A stretch of 64,000 nt of DNA from DATAOG01 sp963798075 (GTDB lineage Bacteria > Pseudomonadota > Alphaproteobacteria > Geminicoccales > Geminicoccaceae). The notes below the pieces were generated by a model. That model had not been told where the DNA came from, searched no databases, and worked only from the letters and a program-made list of their open reading frames with translations. A program made the position numbers and the translations under genes. Shown here one piece after another: positions 8,926 to 16,982 of the stretch. The DNA lies in the NCBI GenBank assembly GCA_963798075.1, contig CAWCRU010000031.1, forward strand, positions 62,001 through 126,000, read 5' to 3'. Position 1 is the first letter of the stretch, and each line of letters starts with the position of its first letter.

Positions 8926-9999
8926 ATGACCTCGAGCACGCGCGCCGTGGTCCGGTCGATGACGGCCTGCCTGGGGCTGCTGATTTTCTTGGCCCTGGCC
9001 GCAGCACCGGTCCGTGCCGAGCGCACCGTGACCGATTCCGCGGGCCGGGCGCTGCGCCTGCCCGACCGGATCGAGCGGGTGTTCGCGGCCGGGGCGCCCG
9101 CTTCGGTGCTGCTCTACGTCCTCGCCCCCGATCGCCTGACCGGCTGGCCGCGGGCGCTGCGCCCGGAGGAGCGCGACTACATCGCGAAGCCCTATCGCGA
9201 CCTGCCCGAGCTCGGCATGCTGACCGGCCGCGGCGACACCGCCAACCTCGAGGTCGTGCTCAAGGTCAAGCCGGACATGATCCTCGACTTCGGCTCGGTG
9301 CGCGACACCTACGTCTCGCTCGCCGACCGCGTCCAGGCCCAGACCGGCATTCCGTACGTCCTGATCGATGGCACCTTCGCGCCATACCGCCCGGTCGCTG
9401 CGCCTCCTGGGCCAGATCCTGGGGGTCGAGGACCGCGCCGGCCAACTCGCGGACTACGTCGAGGCGGCCTTCGCCGGGCTCGACAAGGCGCTCTCCAGCG
9501 TCCCGGACAGCGCCCGCCCGCGGGTCTACCTCGCGCGCGGCCCCGACGGCCTCGAGACCGGCCTCGAGGGCTCGATCAACACCGAGATCATTGAGCGCGC
9601 GGGGGCGGTCAACGTCGCGAAGGACCCGAGCGCCACTCGCCATGGCATCGTCCAGGTGCCGTTCGAGCAGGTCGTGGTCTGGAACCCGGACACCGTGATC
9701 ACCTGGGATCGCAATTTTTATCAGAAGGTCTGGCCGGATTCTATTGGAAGGGCGTCGAGGCGGTCCGGCGGGGGCGGGTCTATCTGAGCCCGACCGCACC
9801 CTTCGGCTGGATCGACCGGCCGCCGTCCCTGAACCGGCTGATCGGGCTCAAGTGGCTCGCAGGCCTGTTCTATCCGGACCGTTTCGGGCAAGATCCACGC
9901 GCGCTGACCAAGGAGTTCTACAGCCTCTTCTATCATGTCGACCTTACCGAAGCCGAGCTCGACCGCCTCCTCGAGTCCGCCAAGGGCCGGGCTCCCTGA
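8926..9999 (+). pseudogene. Fec/Btu-type ABC importer substrate-binding protein (frameshifted)
   Basis: Periplasmic TroA-like binding protein for a class II importer (siderophore, cobalamin or oxyanion type). It starts with a signal peptide (ACLGLLIFLALAAAPVRA) and continues with TDSAGRALRLPDRIERVF. One frameshift near 9385 moves from VLIDGTF to SLRLLGQILGVEDRAGQLA. A second near 9735 moves to YWKGVEAVRRGRVYLSP and APFGWIDRPPSLNRLIGLKW; the frame ends at the TGA at 9997-9999. All three segments are in order and collinear with the family (about 357 codons). It heads the transporter operon and overlaps the permease start. Substrate cannot be read from sequence. Confidence 0.75.
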
Positions 10000-11020
10000 G
10001 TCTCTGCGTCTTGCCTCCGGACCGCTGACCACGACCCTGCTCGGCCTCGGCCTGCTGATCCTGGCGCTCGCCGCGCTGCTGGTCGGCCCCTATCCGATCA
10101 CGCCCGCCGAGGCGCTGCGGGCGCTCTACGGGCGGCTGACCGGCGCGGTCCCGGCCGCGGGCTCGACGCTCGACACGGTCCTGTTCTTCGTCCGCCTGCC
10201 GCGGGTCGGGGCGGCGATCCTGATCGGCGCCGCCCTCGCCGCGGCCGGCGCGAGCTATCAGGGACTGTTCCGCAACCCATTGGTCTCGCCCGACATCCTG
10301 GGCGTCTCGGCGGGCGCCGGGCTTGGCGCGGTGCTCGGCATCTTCCTGTCGCTGCCGGTCGCCCTGATCCAGCTGCTGGCCTTCCTGACCGGCCTTGCCA
10401 CGGTCGGCCTGGTGCTGCTGGTCGCCGCTTCGGTGCGCGGGCGCGAGCCGGTGCTCGTGCTGGTGCTGGCGGGTGTGGTCGTAGGAGCGCTCGCGGGCTC
10501 GATCATCTCGCTGCTCAAGGTTCTGGCGGACCCCTACGACCAATTGCCGGCGATCACCTTCTGGCTGCTCGGCAGCCTCGCCAGCATCAAGCTCCAGGAC
10601 CTCGCGGCGACCCTGCCGATCGCGCTGCTCGGCCTCGCCCCGCTGGCGCTCCTGCGCTGGCGGATCAACGTGCTCTCGCTCGGTGACGAGGAGGCGCGCG
10701 CGCTCGGCATCGATGCCGCGCGGCTCCGGATCGTCGTGATCGCGGCCGCGACCCTGATCACGGCCAGCGCGGTCTCGATCTCGGGCGTGATCGGCTGGGT
10801 CGGCCTGATCATGCCGCACATGGCGCGCATGCTGGTCGGGCCGAACTTCGACCGCCTGCTGCCGGCGGCGATGATCCTGGGCGCCGGCTATCTCTTGCTG
10901 GTCGACACGCTGGCGCGCACGATCGCCACGATCGAGACCCCGATCGGCATCCTGACCGCGTTCGTCGGCGCCCCGGTCTTTCTGTGGCTGCTCGCCCGCG
11001 GCCGGCACGGCTGGGCATGA
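9935..11020 (+). CDS. FecCD-family ABC transporter permease
   Basis: Inner-membrane channel of a Btu/Fec-type importer, 361 aa with about ten hydrophobic segments. Family blocks include RLPRVGAAILIGAALAAAG and GLFRNPLVSPDILGVSAGAG near the N-terminus, and AVSISGVIGWVGLIMPHMAR, which contains the coupling-helix region. The ATG at 9935 overlaps the binding-protein gene by 65 bases; no later ATG, GTG or TTG precedes the first membrane helix, so this start is kept. It is followed by a 64-base gap with a duplicated sequence, then the ATPase. Confidence 0.9.
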   Translation: MSTLPKPSSTASSSPPRAGLPESLRLASGPLTTTLLGLGLLILALAALLVGPYPITPAEALRALYGRLTGAVPAAGSTLDTVLFFVRLPRVGAAILIGAALAAAGASYQGLFRNPLVSPDILGVSAGAGLGAVLGIFLSLPVALIQLLAFLTGLATVGLVLLVAASVRGREPVLVLVLAGVVVGALAGSIISLLKVLADPYDQLPAITFWLLGSLASIKLQDLAATLPIALLGLAPLALLRWRINVLSLGDEEARALGIDAARLRIVVIAAATLITASAVSISGVIGWVGLIMPHMARMLVGPNFDRLLPAAMILGAGYLLLVDTLARTIATIETPIGILTAFVGAPVFLWLLARGRHGWA

Positions 11021-11088
11021 AGCGCAACCCCGGGATGGAGCCCGCTCGAGCCGGCCCGCAGGCGCGCGGCCGGCACGGCTTTGCATGA
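10997..11088 (+). repeat. 24-base direct duplication flanking a 23-codon mini-frame
   Basis: The bases 10997-11020 (end of the permease, finishing in GCATGA) recur at 11065-11088 (start of the ATPase, also GCATGA) with 22 of 24 identical. The first ATG overlaps the permease stop and opens a 23-codon frame (MKRNPGMEPARAGPQ...) whose own stop overlaps the ATPase ATG in the same ATGA fashion. The simplest reading is a small tandem duplication of an ancestral ATGA junction. The mini-frame may keep translation coupled. Confidence 0.55.
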
Positions 11089-11942
11089 GGCTCGAGGCCT
11101 CAGACCTCGCGTTCGGCTACCCGGGCAAGCCGGTCGGGCAGGGCGTCGATCTTGCAGTCGGCGGCGGCGAGGTCGTCTGCCTGCTCGGGCCCAACGGCGC
11201 CGGCAAGACCACGCTCTTCAAGACCCTGCTCGGTCTGTTGCCGGCCCAGGGCGGCGAGGTGAGGCTCGAGCGCCAGCCGCTGGCCAGCCTCGCCCGCGCC
11301 GAGGTCGCAAGACGCATCGCCTACGTGCCGCAGGCGCATGCCGCCCATTTCCCCTACAGCGTTCAGGACATGGTGCTGATGGGCCGGACCGCCCATCTCG
11401 GGCCGTTCGGCCGTCCCGCCAGCGCCGATCACGCCGCAGCGCTCGCCGCCTTGCGCATGCTCGGGATCGCGGCGCTGGCGGATGCCGACTACACGCGGAT
11501 CAGCGGCGGCCAGCGCCAGCTTGCCCTGATCGCCCGCGCGCTCGCCCAGGCGGCGCCCCTGATCGTCATGGACGAGCCGACCGCGAGCCTCGACTTCGGC
11601 AACCAGGCGCTCGTGCTCCGCCAGGTACGCGCGCTCGCCGCCGAGGGCTACGGCATCGTGCTCTCGACCCACGCCCCCGACCACGCCTTCGCCTGCGCGA
11701 CCCGCGTGGCGCTGCTGCACGAGGGCACCCTTCTGGCCTCGGGCCCGCCGGCCGAGATCCTCACTCCCGCCCGGCTCGAGACCGTCTACGGCATCAAGGT
11801 CGCGGTCGAGCGCCTCGCCTCCGGCCACACGGTCTGCGCCCCCGACCTCGGCCCGCCCGTCCCCGATCCCGCCGGGCAGGACTCCCAGGATCGCATGGAC
11901 CAGGGCCGCAAGCCTGACGGCGACCGGTTGCCAGATGGTTAA
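11085..11942 (+). CDS. Fec/Btu-type ABC transporter ATP-binding protein
   Basis: 285-aa ATPase that powers the importer encoded just upstream. Visible motifs are Walker A GPNGAGKTTL, the Q-loop (YVPQAHAAHFPYSVQD), signature ISGGQRQLALIARAL, Walker B LIVMDEPTASLD and the switch His (STHAPDHAF). The last 30 residues are a Pro/Asp/Gly-rich extension beyond the usual family end. Part of this tail (around GQDSQDRMDQ) is encoded by a copy of the palindrome arm seen near 1962, so the tail may have been added by repeat insertion. The gene converges on the regulator gene at 12016. Confidence 0.93.
   Translation: MRLEASDLAFGYPGKPVGQGVDLAVGGGEVVCLLGPNGAGKTTLFKTLLGLLPAQGGEVRLERQPLASLARAEVARRIAYVPQAHAAHFPYSVQDMVLMGRTAHLGPFGRPASADHAAALAALRMLGIAALADADYTRISGGQRQLALIARALAQAAPLIVMDEPTASLDFGNQALVLRQVRALAAEGYGIVLSTHAPDHAFACATRVALLHEGTLLASGPPAEILTPARLETVYGIKVAVERLASGHTVCAPDLGPPVPDPAGQDSQDRMDQGRKPDGDRLPDG
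11879..11901. repeat. Copy of palindrome arm within the ATPase 3' end
   Basis: Matches 1951-1973 at 21 of 23 positions, sharing the core TCGCATGGACC. Only one arm is seen here. It lies inside the coding sequence of the ATPase tail. Confidence 0.5.
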
Positions 11943-12015
11943 CGCGCGGCCGCATCACGGGCGTCCTCGCCGGCGCGGTTGCAGGGCCCGGGGCCCGACG
12001 CGCGGCCGGCGCCGG

Positions 12016-12897
12016 TCAGGGGCCGTTGTAGTGCACCCGCCCGAGACCTCCGACATCATAGCCGCCGAGCTCGTCCGCCCGGGTCCGGAAGGCGTCGGTG
12101 CGGCAGAAGCCGAACAGCTTCTGCAGCGGCGGCTCGAAGTAGTCGCGCCGCCAGATCGCGAGGTCGTAGCGCTCGCGGAACAGCGGCACGAAATCGAGGC
12201 GGAATTGGCGCGCCACGGTCTCGACCGCGAAGCCCGCGGCCGCCTTGCCCTCGGCGATCGCGAGCGCCACCTCGGCGTGGTTGCGCGCGGGCGGCGCCAG
12301 CCACTGCAGCCGGCCCGGATCGTGGCCGTCCCGATGCAGGAGATGGTCGAGCAGGATCTGGCTGCCCGCCTGCTTCTGGCGCGGGATGATGACGAGGCCC
12401 TCGAGATCGCCGAGCCCGCCTATGCCCTTGGGATTGCCCTGCGGCACGACCAGCCCCTGGACCCGCCAGGCCCACTCGACCAGCACGAACGGGCTGCCCG
12501 GCAGGGCGCGCTCGAGGTGGCCGCGGTTCCAGTCCTCGGCCTCGGGCTCGAAGATGTGCATGCCGGCCGCGATCGCGCGCCCTGCCCCGATCCGCGCGAG
12601 GCCGTCCAGGCTGCCGTCGAAGAAGATCGCGAGCTCGCTGGCCGACTGCCGGAGCGCCCATTCGAGCAGCGGATCATGGCTGCCGGCCAGCACCGGCGGC
12701 CGCGGCTGCAACGCCTCGATCCCGCCCCGATATTCGGCATGCCGCCACACCCAGGCCTCGATCATCTCCCGGGGAAACAAAAGCTTGCCGGTCACCCGGC
12801 TGACCGGGATCGCATTGTCGCTGACCAGCTCATACACCTTCCGCTCCTTGATCCGGAGCAGGGCGGCTACTTCCTTGGTGGTCAGGAACTCGGGCAC
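12016..12897 (-). CDS. HTH regulator with periplasmic-binding-protein-like sensor domain
   Basis: 293-aa cytoplasmic one-component regulator. Residues about 4-50 form an excisionase/MerR-like helix-turn-helix (FLTTKEVAALLRIKERKVYE, then GKLLFPREMIEAWV). Residues about 65-280 resemble the PBP-like domain related to molybdate-binding ModA proteins (SHDPLLEWALR, FFDGSLDGLARI, QKQAGSQILLDHLL, ARNHAEVALAIAEGKAAAGF). The start is a GTG at 12897. Family members are annotated as molybdate- or tungstate-type regulators. Facing the Fec/Btu-type importer, it probably senses that importer's substrate; this link is inference from position. Confidence 0.8.
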   Translation of the reverse strand: MPEFLTTKEVAALLRIKERKVYELVSDNAIPVSRVTGKLLFPREMIEAWVWRHAEYRGGIEALQPRPPVLAGSHDPLLEWALRQSASELAIFFDGSLDGLARIGAGRAIAAGMHIFEPEAEDWNRGHLERALPGSPFVLVEWAWRVQGLVVPQGNPKGIGGLGDLEGLVIIPRQKQAGSQILLDHLLHRDGHDPGRLQWLAPPARNHAEVALAIAEGKAAAGFAVETVARQFRLDFVPLFRERYDLAIWRRDYFEPPLQKLFGFCRTDAFRTRADELGGYDVGGLGRVHYNGP

Positions 12898-13362
12898 GGC
12901 GATCGCCCCAGAGCCAGCGGGACCGTCTCCATAGCGCGCTTCCGCCCCTGCGCAAACCTATCCTTCGCCCACGGCTCGACCTTTGATCCTTGGCCGTAGG
13001 CAGGGCGACATCAACGTCTCCTGATCAGCGCGCTCCTGCAGCCGAGTGGTCGCACCGCCGAGAGTTCTGGTGCTTGACCCGTGCAACAGCCTCGGCGCTC
13101 GTGACGCCGTCGCGGTATGCCGGATGCGACAAGCGGCGCCACTTTTCGACCCGCGGTGTGCGCCGGGGATTGCAGCGTGGGTCAAGCTCGGGTCGCAGCG
13201 GGATCAAGCACGGAGGCCGGGAAACCGAGGCCCTGGGCCCGGCATGCCGGGGCTTGCACTCACCGAATGCGCGGCCCAAACTTCGATCCTGGGCAACCGG
13301 CAATTACGGGTTTCCCAAGTGGACCTGAGCGCCTTGGACCACCCCGACGTTGTGAGGCGATC
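12898..13362. other. Intergenic region upstream of the secreted Cys-rich protein
   Basis: 465 bases between divergently read genes: the regulator start at 12897 (minus) and the secreted-protein start at 13363 (plus). Open frames here give Arg-rich translations without family similarity. The region is a little less G+C rich than its flanks and probably holds both promoters. I could not pick a convincing -35/-10 pair. Confidence 0.4.
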
Positions 13363-14655
13363 ATGATTGCGGCTGCATTCGTCCGATTCGGTTACCTGGC
13401 GCTGGTGTTCTTTCTGTTGGCGGCGCCGCCGCCGGCTCTCGCAGATGGCGCCCAGGTGGACATCGAAGCGAATTCGATCGCCGCCAACGGATCGGTGAGC
13501 GGCTTTCCGAGCCACCAGAACTTCACGACCCGACAGCCCGGCGACGGCGCACTCCTCTATGGCATTCGCGGCGGCGAGACCAGGGACCATCCCTGTCATC
13601 TGGAGCTGCTGTGGTCGCGCCAGAACGACACCGCGCACGAGCTCTTCACGACCGAGTGGCACCGCGATCCGTGCAGCGCGGATGACAGAACCGATGAAGA
13701 GGTCCGACTGTCGCACCCGTCACCTGCAGAGGGGATCGCCGCGCTCCAGGTGTGCAACAACAATCAGGACAACCGGCGCTTCAAGGGCGTGAAGATCACC
13801 AAAGCCGGCGACATCGAGACCTTCGGCGCTCCCCACCCCGCCGGCGAGCCCGACGTCGAAGGCAAATTCCAACGTCCGAACTGCGCCGATTGGGCCGAGG
13901 CCTCGACCTGCCCCGCCAACCAGCTCGCCGTCGGGGTCAACATCTACCATGACGAGGAGGGCGCCACCGGCCTCGAGCTGATCTGTGCCGTCGCGCGGTT
14001 GCAGGCGCCCCTTGCGAGCCTCTCGGCGGCCCCGATCCCGGAGGGGACCACGCTCCTGTCACCCCTCGCCGGAGAGGCAGGGACCACGCTTCGGGTGATG
14101 ATCGGCACCAACGTCACCTTGCCCAATGATCCCCTGCGCTACTACGGGATCACCTCGGTGATGATCGAGGAGGCCGGGGACCGACCCTGCCGGGTGGCCC
14201 TGTTCGGAGGCGCCCTCGACAGCGACAAGGGGCCCGATGACCGCAAGCTCGCCGAGGCCAGCATCAGCGGCTGCCATCCCGGCGGGCTGATCGACATCAT
14301 GCTGGCCGACCTCAGGAAAGAACCGAATCATTTTCTCGCCGCGATCGACGTCTGCAATTCCCACTCGAGACACAATGATCGGATCAAGGGACTGCAATTG
14401 CGCGCGGCCCATCTCCGGGACGACGGCACGCGGACGCTCGAGTACACCGACTCCGATTTTCAGCCCCATTGCGGTGTGACCTACGGCTACCAGGAATGCC
14501 CAGACTGGTCGGTGTCCGACAACAGGTCCGGGAAGATCGCCGTCGGCCTGCTCATGCATCACGACGGCGCAGCCTTTACCGGTATCCAACTGATCTGCCG
14601 CGATGTCGTTTCCGGACCCTACACGACGCTGAAGCAGGACAGCACCGGATACTGA
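13363..14655 (+). CDS. Secreted protein with two six-cysteine repeats, family not recognised
   Basis: 430-aa exported protein. A signal peptide spans residues 1-28 (hydrophobic FGYLALVFFLLAAPP, Ala-rich end ALADG). The mature part contains two copies of one domain. Repeat 1 cysteines are 78, 104, 131, 174, 183, 208; repeat 2 cysteines are 276, 304, 331, 370, 379, 412. Spacings correspond (26/27/43/9/25 and 28/27/39/9/33). Aligned blocks are LQVCNNNQDNRRFKGVKI with IDVCNSHSRHNDRIKGLQL, and VGVNIYHDEEGATGLELIC with VGLLMHHDGAAFTGIQLIC. This suggests three disulfides per domain. I do not recognise the family; a lectin-like or VMO-I-like beta fold is only a guess. The ATG at 13363 was chosen for the signal peptide. 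Confidence 0.85.
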   Translation: MIAAAFVRFGYLALVFFLLAAPPPALADGAQVDIEANSIAANGSVSGFPSHQNFTTRQPGDGALLYGIRGGETRDHPCHLELLWSRQNDTAHELFTTEWHRDPCSADDRTDEEVRLSHPSPAEGIAALQVCNNNQDNRRFKGVKITKAGDIETFGAPHPAGEPDVEGKFQRPNCADWAEASTCPANQLAVGVNIYHDEEGATGLELICAVARLQAPLASLSAAPIPEGTTLLSPLAGEAGTTLRVMIGTNVTLPNDPLRYYGITSVMIEEAGDRPCRVALFGGALDSDKGPDDRKLAEASISGCHPGGLIDIMLADLRKEPNHFLAAIDVCNSHSRHNDRIKGLQLRAAHLRDDGTRTLEYTDSDFQPHCGVTYGYQECPDWSVSDNRSGKIAVGLLMHHDGAAFTGIQLICRDVVSGPYTTLKQDSTGY

Positions 14656-14859
14656 AGGGGGCCGGCGGGCGGTCGATCCGGCGCCTGCGCGTCGGCCGGT
14701 CCATCCGCCATCGAGCGAATGCCGCCAGCGTGACCGGATGTGCTCGTGCCAGGACGTGGTAGGTCAGGGCCGGACCGAGACGGTATCGAGGGTCGGGTGG
14801 GGAAAGCTGAGGCTCTGCCGGATCGGCTTTCAGCGCCCGCAGGCCGTCCAGATCGGCCA
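14656..14859. other. Short region without a gene
   Basis: About 200 bases between the stop of the secreted protein and the cyclase remnant. The minus-strand translation continues past the cyclase fragment without family similarity. Nothing functional is visible. Confidence 0.4.
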
Positions 14860-15204
14860 TCCCGGTACCATCAGCTGCTCGAGCGGGATCTGATCGACGG
14901 CGAGGCCGCCGTTTGCGAAGTGCAGCGGCGCGTCGATGTGGGTGCCGCTGTGCTCGATCAGATGCCAGCGGCACATGTTGTAGCCGTCGTGCGCGAGCGA
15001 GGCGGTTCGCTCGAGCGCGAAGCTGTCCTCATCGAAGCTCGGAAAGTCCGGGCCCAGCACGTGGCTCAGATCGAGGCAGCGGCTGAAGCTTCGAGCAAAG
15101 CTCGGATCGAGAGCAACCGGCGTAGGAACGGCGGTCGTGTCGCGATGCAGCGCGGCTGGGGAGCCTGGAATGGACTCCGCCAGCCCCGCCGCGTTAAAGA
15201 ACCT
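14860..15204 (-). pseudogene. Truncated cyclase (kynurenine-formamidase-like) fragment
   Basis: About 115 codons resemble the N-terminal half of the cyclase family. They begin with the end of a twin-arginine-like leader (FFNAAGLAE), then RCLDLSHVLGPDFPSFDED, YNMCRWHLIEHSGTHIDAPL with the metal-binding HxGTHxD type motif (here HSGTHID), and IPLEQLMVPG. After 14860 similarity ends; the rest of the catalytic domain is missing. Upstream of 15204 the frame has no family similarity. It is a remnant; the intact enzyme would hydrolyse an amide or act on a cyclic substrate in the periplasm. Confidence 0.6.
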
Positions 15205-15265
15205 GGGCCAGCTCGACCATCGGCCGGCTGGCGCGAGGCCCGAAAGCCCTACCGGAGGTCGGGTC

Positions 15266-15475
15266 CTACGAGGTGACCCCCTTCTTCTGCATGCAACTCT
15301 TGATGTAATCTTCCTGCCAACCCGGGATTTGATCGCGCGGCACGCCCGCGGTTTCCGACTGCTCGACCGCCTGAGCCTGGCAGTCCGCGAAGGCATCGTC
15401 CCAGGCCTTGCTGTGCTGGGCGCAGCCAGCAAGAAGAAGCGCCGTCGAAGCCAACCAAAGAAACCCAAACCTCAT
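15266..15475 (-). CDS. Small lipoprotein
   Basis: 69-aa predicted lipoprotein. The leader FLWLASTALLLAGC ends in a clear lipobox (LAGC, Cys18). The mature part is short and has two further cysteines (DCQAQAVEQ and KSCMQKKG), which could form a disulfide. The ATG at 15475 was chosen over one 20 codons upstream because it gives a proper leader, and GGAGG-like bases precede it. The family is not recognised. It stands between two damaged genes, so it may be under little constraint. Confidence 0.7.
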   Translation of the reverse strand: MRFGFLWLASTALLLAGCAQHSKAWDDAFADCQAQAVEQSETAGVPRDQIPGWQEDYIKSCMQKKGVTS

Positions 15476-15676
15476 GTGCGTTCCTCCGACAGGGTGTGAT
15501 AGTGTCATTGACACGACCGGCGACGAGCGCCGCATCGATACCTAAGGTTTAGCGTGTAGTTTCGCCCATGGCGAGCTTGTCGTTGAGCTCGCGATCGACC
15601 GTCGGGGTGGTGTCGATCGGCCGGCCGGCGCGCAGCACGATACGGTCGGACGGCGGCCAATGGTTCGCGACAGTTG

Positions 15677-16222
15677 TCACTCGCGAACGCGACCGGCGTC
15701 CGCCGGCGGTAGCTGACGACCCGCGGGGTGCACGCCAGCGATCCGCCCGTCCGCGATCGCGGTGGCGACCCGCGCCAAGCCTTCGGGCGGCCGCAGACGG
15801 TGGGTCGAGCAGGCAAAGCAGGCCCGCGCGGCGACGATCGGCGGCTGGCGTGAGTTGATCGCGCGATCGCTCCGTTTCTGCGTCCGCGTCAATTGCCCTT
15901 GATAGCGCCAGTCGGTCGCGTGGCGCATGCCTTTGCCGAGGTTGCAGTCGGCGCAGAGGACCTGGAGGTTGGCGGCCGTCAGGGCGAGCTCCGGATGGCT
16001 CGAGCGCGGCCGGATATGGTCGACGTGCCATTGGCTGGCGCTCCTGCTGCGGCAGCATTCGCAGGTGAGCGTGCCGTAGCGCTCGCGATTGGCCTCGAGC
16101 GCGTCGATCCGCGCCCGCCGCCAGGGATGGGAGCCATAGAAGGCATCGGCGCTCGGCCACCCGAGCGCGACCTCGCCTTGCCGCCGCAACGGCCAGGCGA
16201 GCAGCCACAGCAGGAGACCCAC
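15677..16222 (-). CDS. Membrane-anchored HNH endonuclease, N-terminus interrupted by a stop
   Basis: HNH nuclease domain with two Cys pairs and the catalytic segment: CECCRSRSASQWHVDHIRPR, then LCADCNLGKG. An N-terminal hydrophobic stretch (GLLLWLLAWPL) suggests membrane anchoring. From the GTG at 16222 the product is 181 aa. An ATG at 16330 in the same frame gives a sensible basic start (MPRRKTGAKSRLPIELRLL), then a TGA at 16271-16273, then WLVKLVWRLPVWLLALVG. Full length with read-through would be about 217 aa. So either a CGA-to-TGA change broke the native start or translation restarts at GTG. The role is unknown; the last 50 residues lack a domain. Confidence 0.65.
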   Translation of the reverse strand: MGLLLWLLAWPLRRQGEVALGWPSADAFYGSHPWRRARIDALEANRERYGTLTCECCRSRSASQWHVDHIRPRSSHPELALTAANLQVLCADCNLGKGMRHATDWRYQGQLTRTQKRSDRAINSRQPPIVAARACFACSTHRLRPPEGLARVATAIADGRIAGVHPAGRQLPPADAGRVRE

Positions 16223-16411
16223 CAGCGCCAGCAGCCAGACCGGCAGGCGCCAGACCAGCTTGACCAGCCATCAGAGCAGGCGCAGCTCGATCGGCAGCCG
16301 GGACTTGGCTCCGGTCTTCCGGCGCGGCATCCGCGCGACGACCTCCCAACGCTAGATTTTGATCCTCGACCTCCCTCTAGCACAAATTCTGGTAGGAGGA
16401 AGGGGCAAAAC

Positions 16412-16786
16412 CTATTCCGGGTCGTGACAGACCGCCTCGACGTTGTGGCCGTCCGGATCGAGCACGAAGGCGCCGTAGTAGTTCGGGTGATACGCCGGAC
16501 GCAGCCCGGGCGCGCCGTTGTCGCGGCCACCGGCCGCGCGCGCCGCCTCGTAGAACGCGCGCACGGCGGCCCGGTCACGGGCACGAAAGGCGATGTGGGT
16601 GGGGGGCGTCGTCGCCCCGCTGCCCGCGATCCACAAGTCCGGCTTGCCGGCCGCGCCGAGCCCCGCGGCCGGGCCCGCCTGCGGGACCTCCATCACCAGC
16701 TCGTAGCCGAGCGGGCCGAGCGCCGCCAGGTAGAACGCCTTGCTCGCCTCATAGTCGCTGACGCTGAGCCCGATATGATCGATCAT
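16412..16786 (-). CDS. VOC-family (glyoxalase/bleomycin-resistance fold) protein
   Basis: 124-aa single VOC domain starting MIDHIGLSVSDYEASKAFYL, with a central THIAFRARDRAAVRAFYEAA and the C-terminal YYGAFVLDPDGHNVEAVCHD, typical of the common small VOC proteins. Likely metal ligands are the His in DHIGLSV, the His in THIAF and the Glu in NVEAVCH. The substrate is not predictable. The gene is single, flanked by gaps of about 190 bases to the glycosyltransferase and about 80 bases to the HNH gene. Confidence 0.88.
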   Translation of the reverse strand: MIDHIGLSVSDYEASKAFYLAALGPLGYELVMEVPQAGPAAGLGAAGKPDLWIAGSGATTPPTHIAFRARDRAAVRAFYEAARAAGGRDNGAPGLRPAYHPNYYGAFVLDPDGHNVEAVCHDPE

Positions 16787-16982
16787 GGCCGGTTTCCCAG
16801 GCGTGGATTTCGGAGCCGGGTCACCCCTTCAATAGGCGATCGTCTGCGCGTGGGCCAGCCGTCGATGACCGGAATCCGCCGCTCGATCCTGACCGCCGGC
16901 CCATCCAGCGCGTCAGCGCCACGATCAGCCCACCGGCAGGTGAGAGCGTCGTGCACGAACGGCCTCCATAGCAGCCATGGCT

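Noticed and set aside
15549..16349. A 266-codon alternative frame over the HNH gene
   Set aside because: The HNH cysteines and HVDHI motif occur only in the other frame; this one is Arg/Ala-rich.
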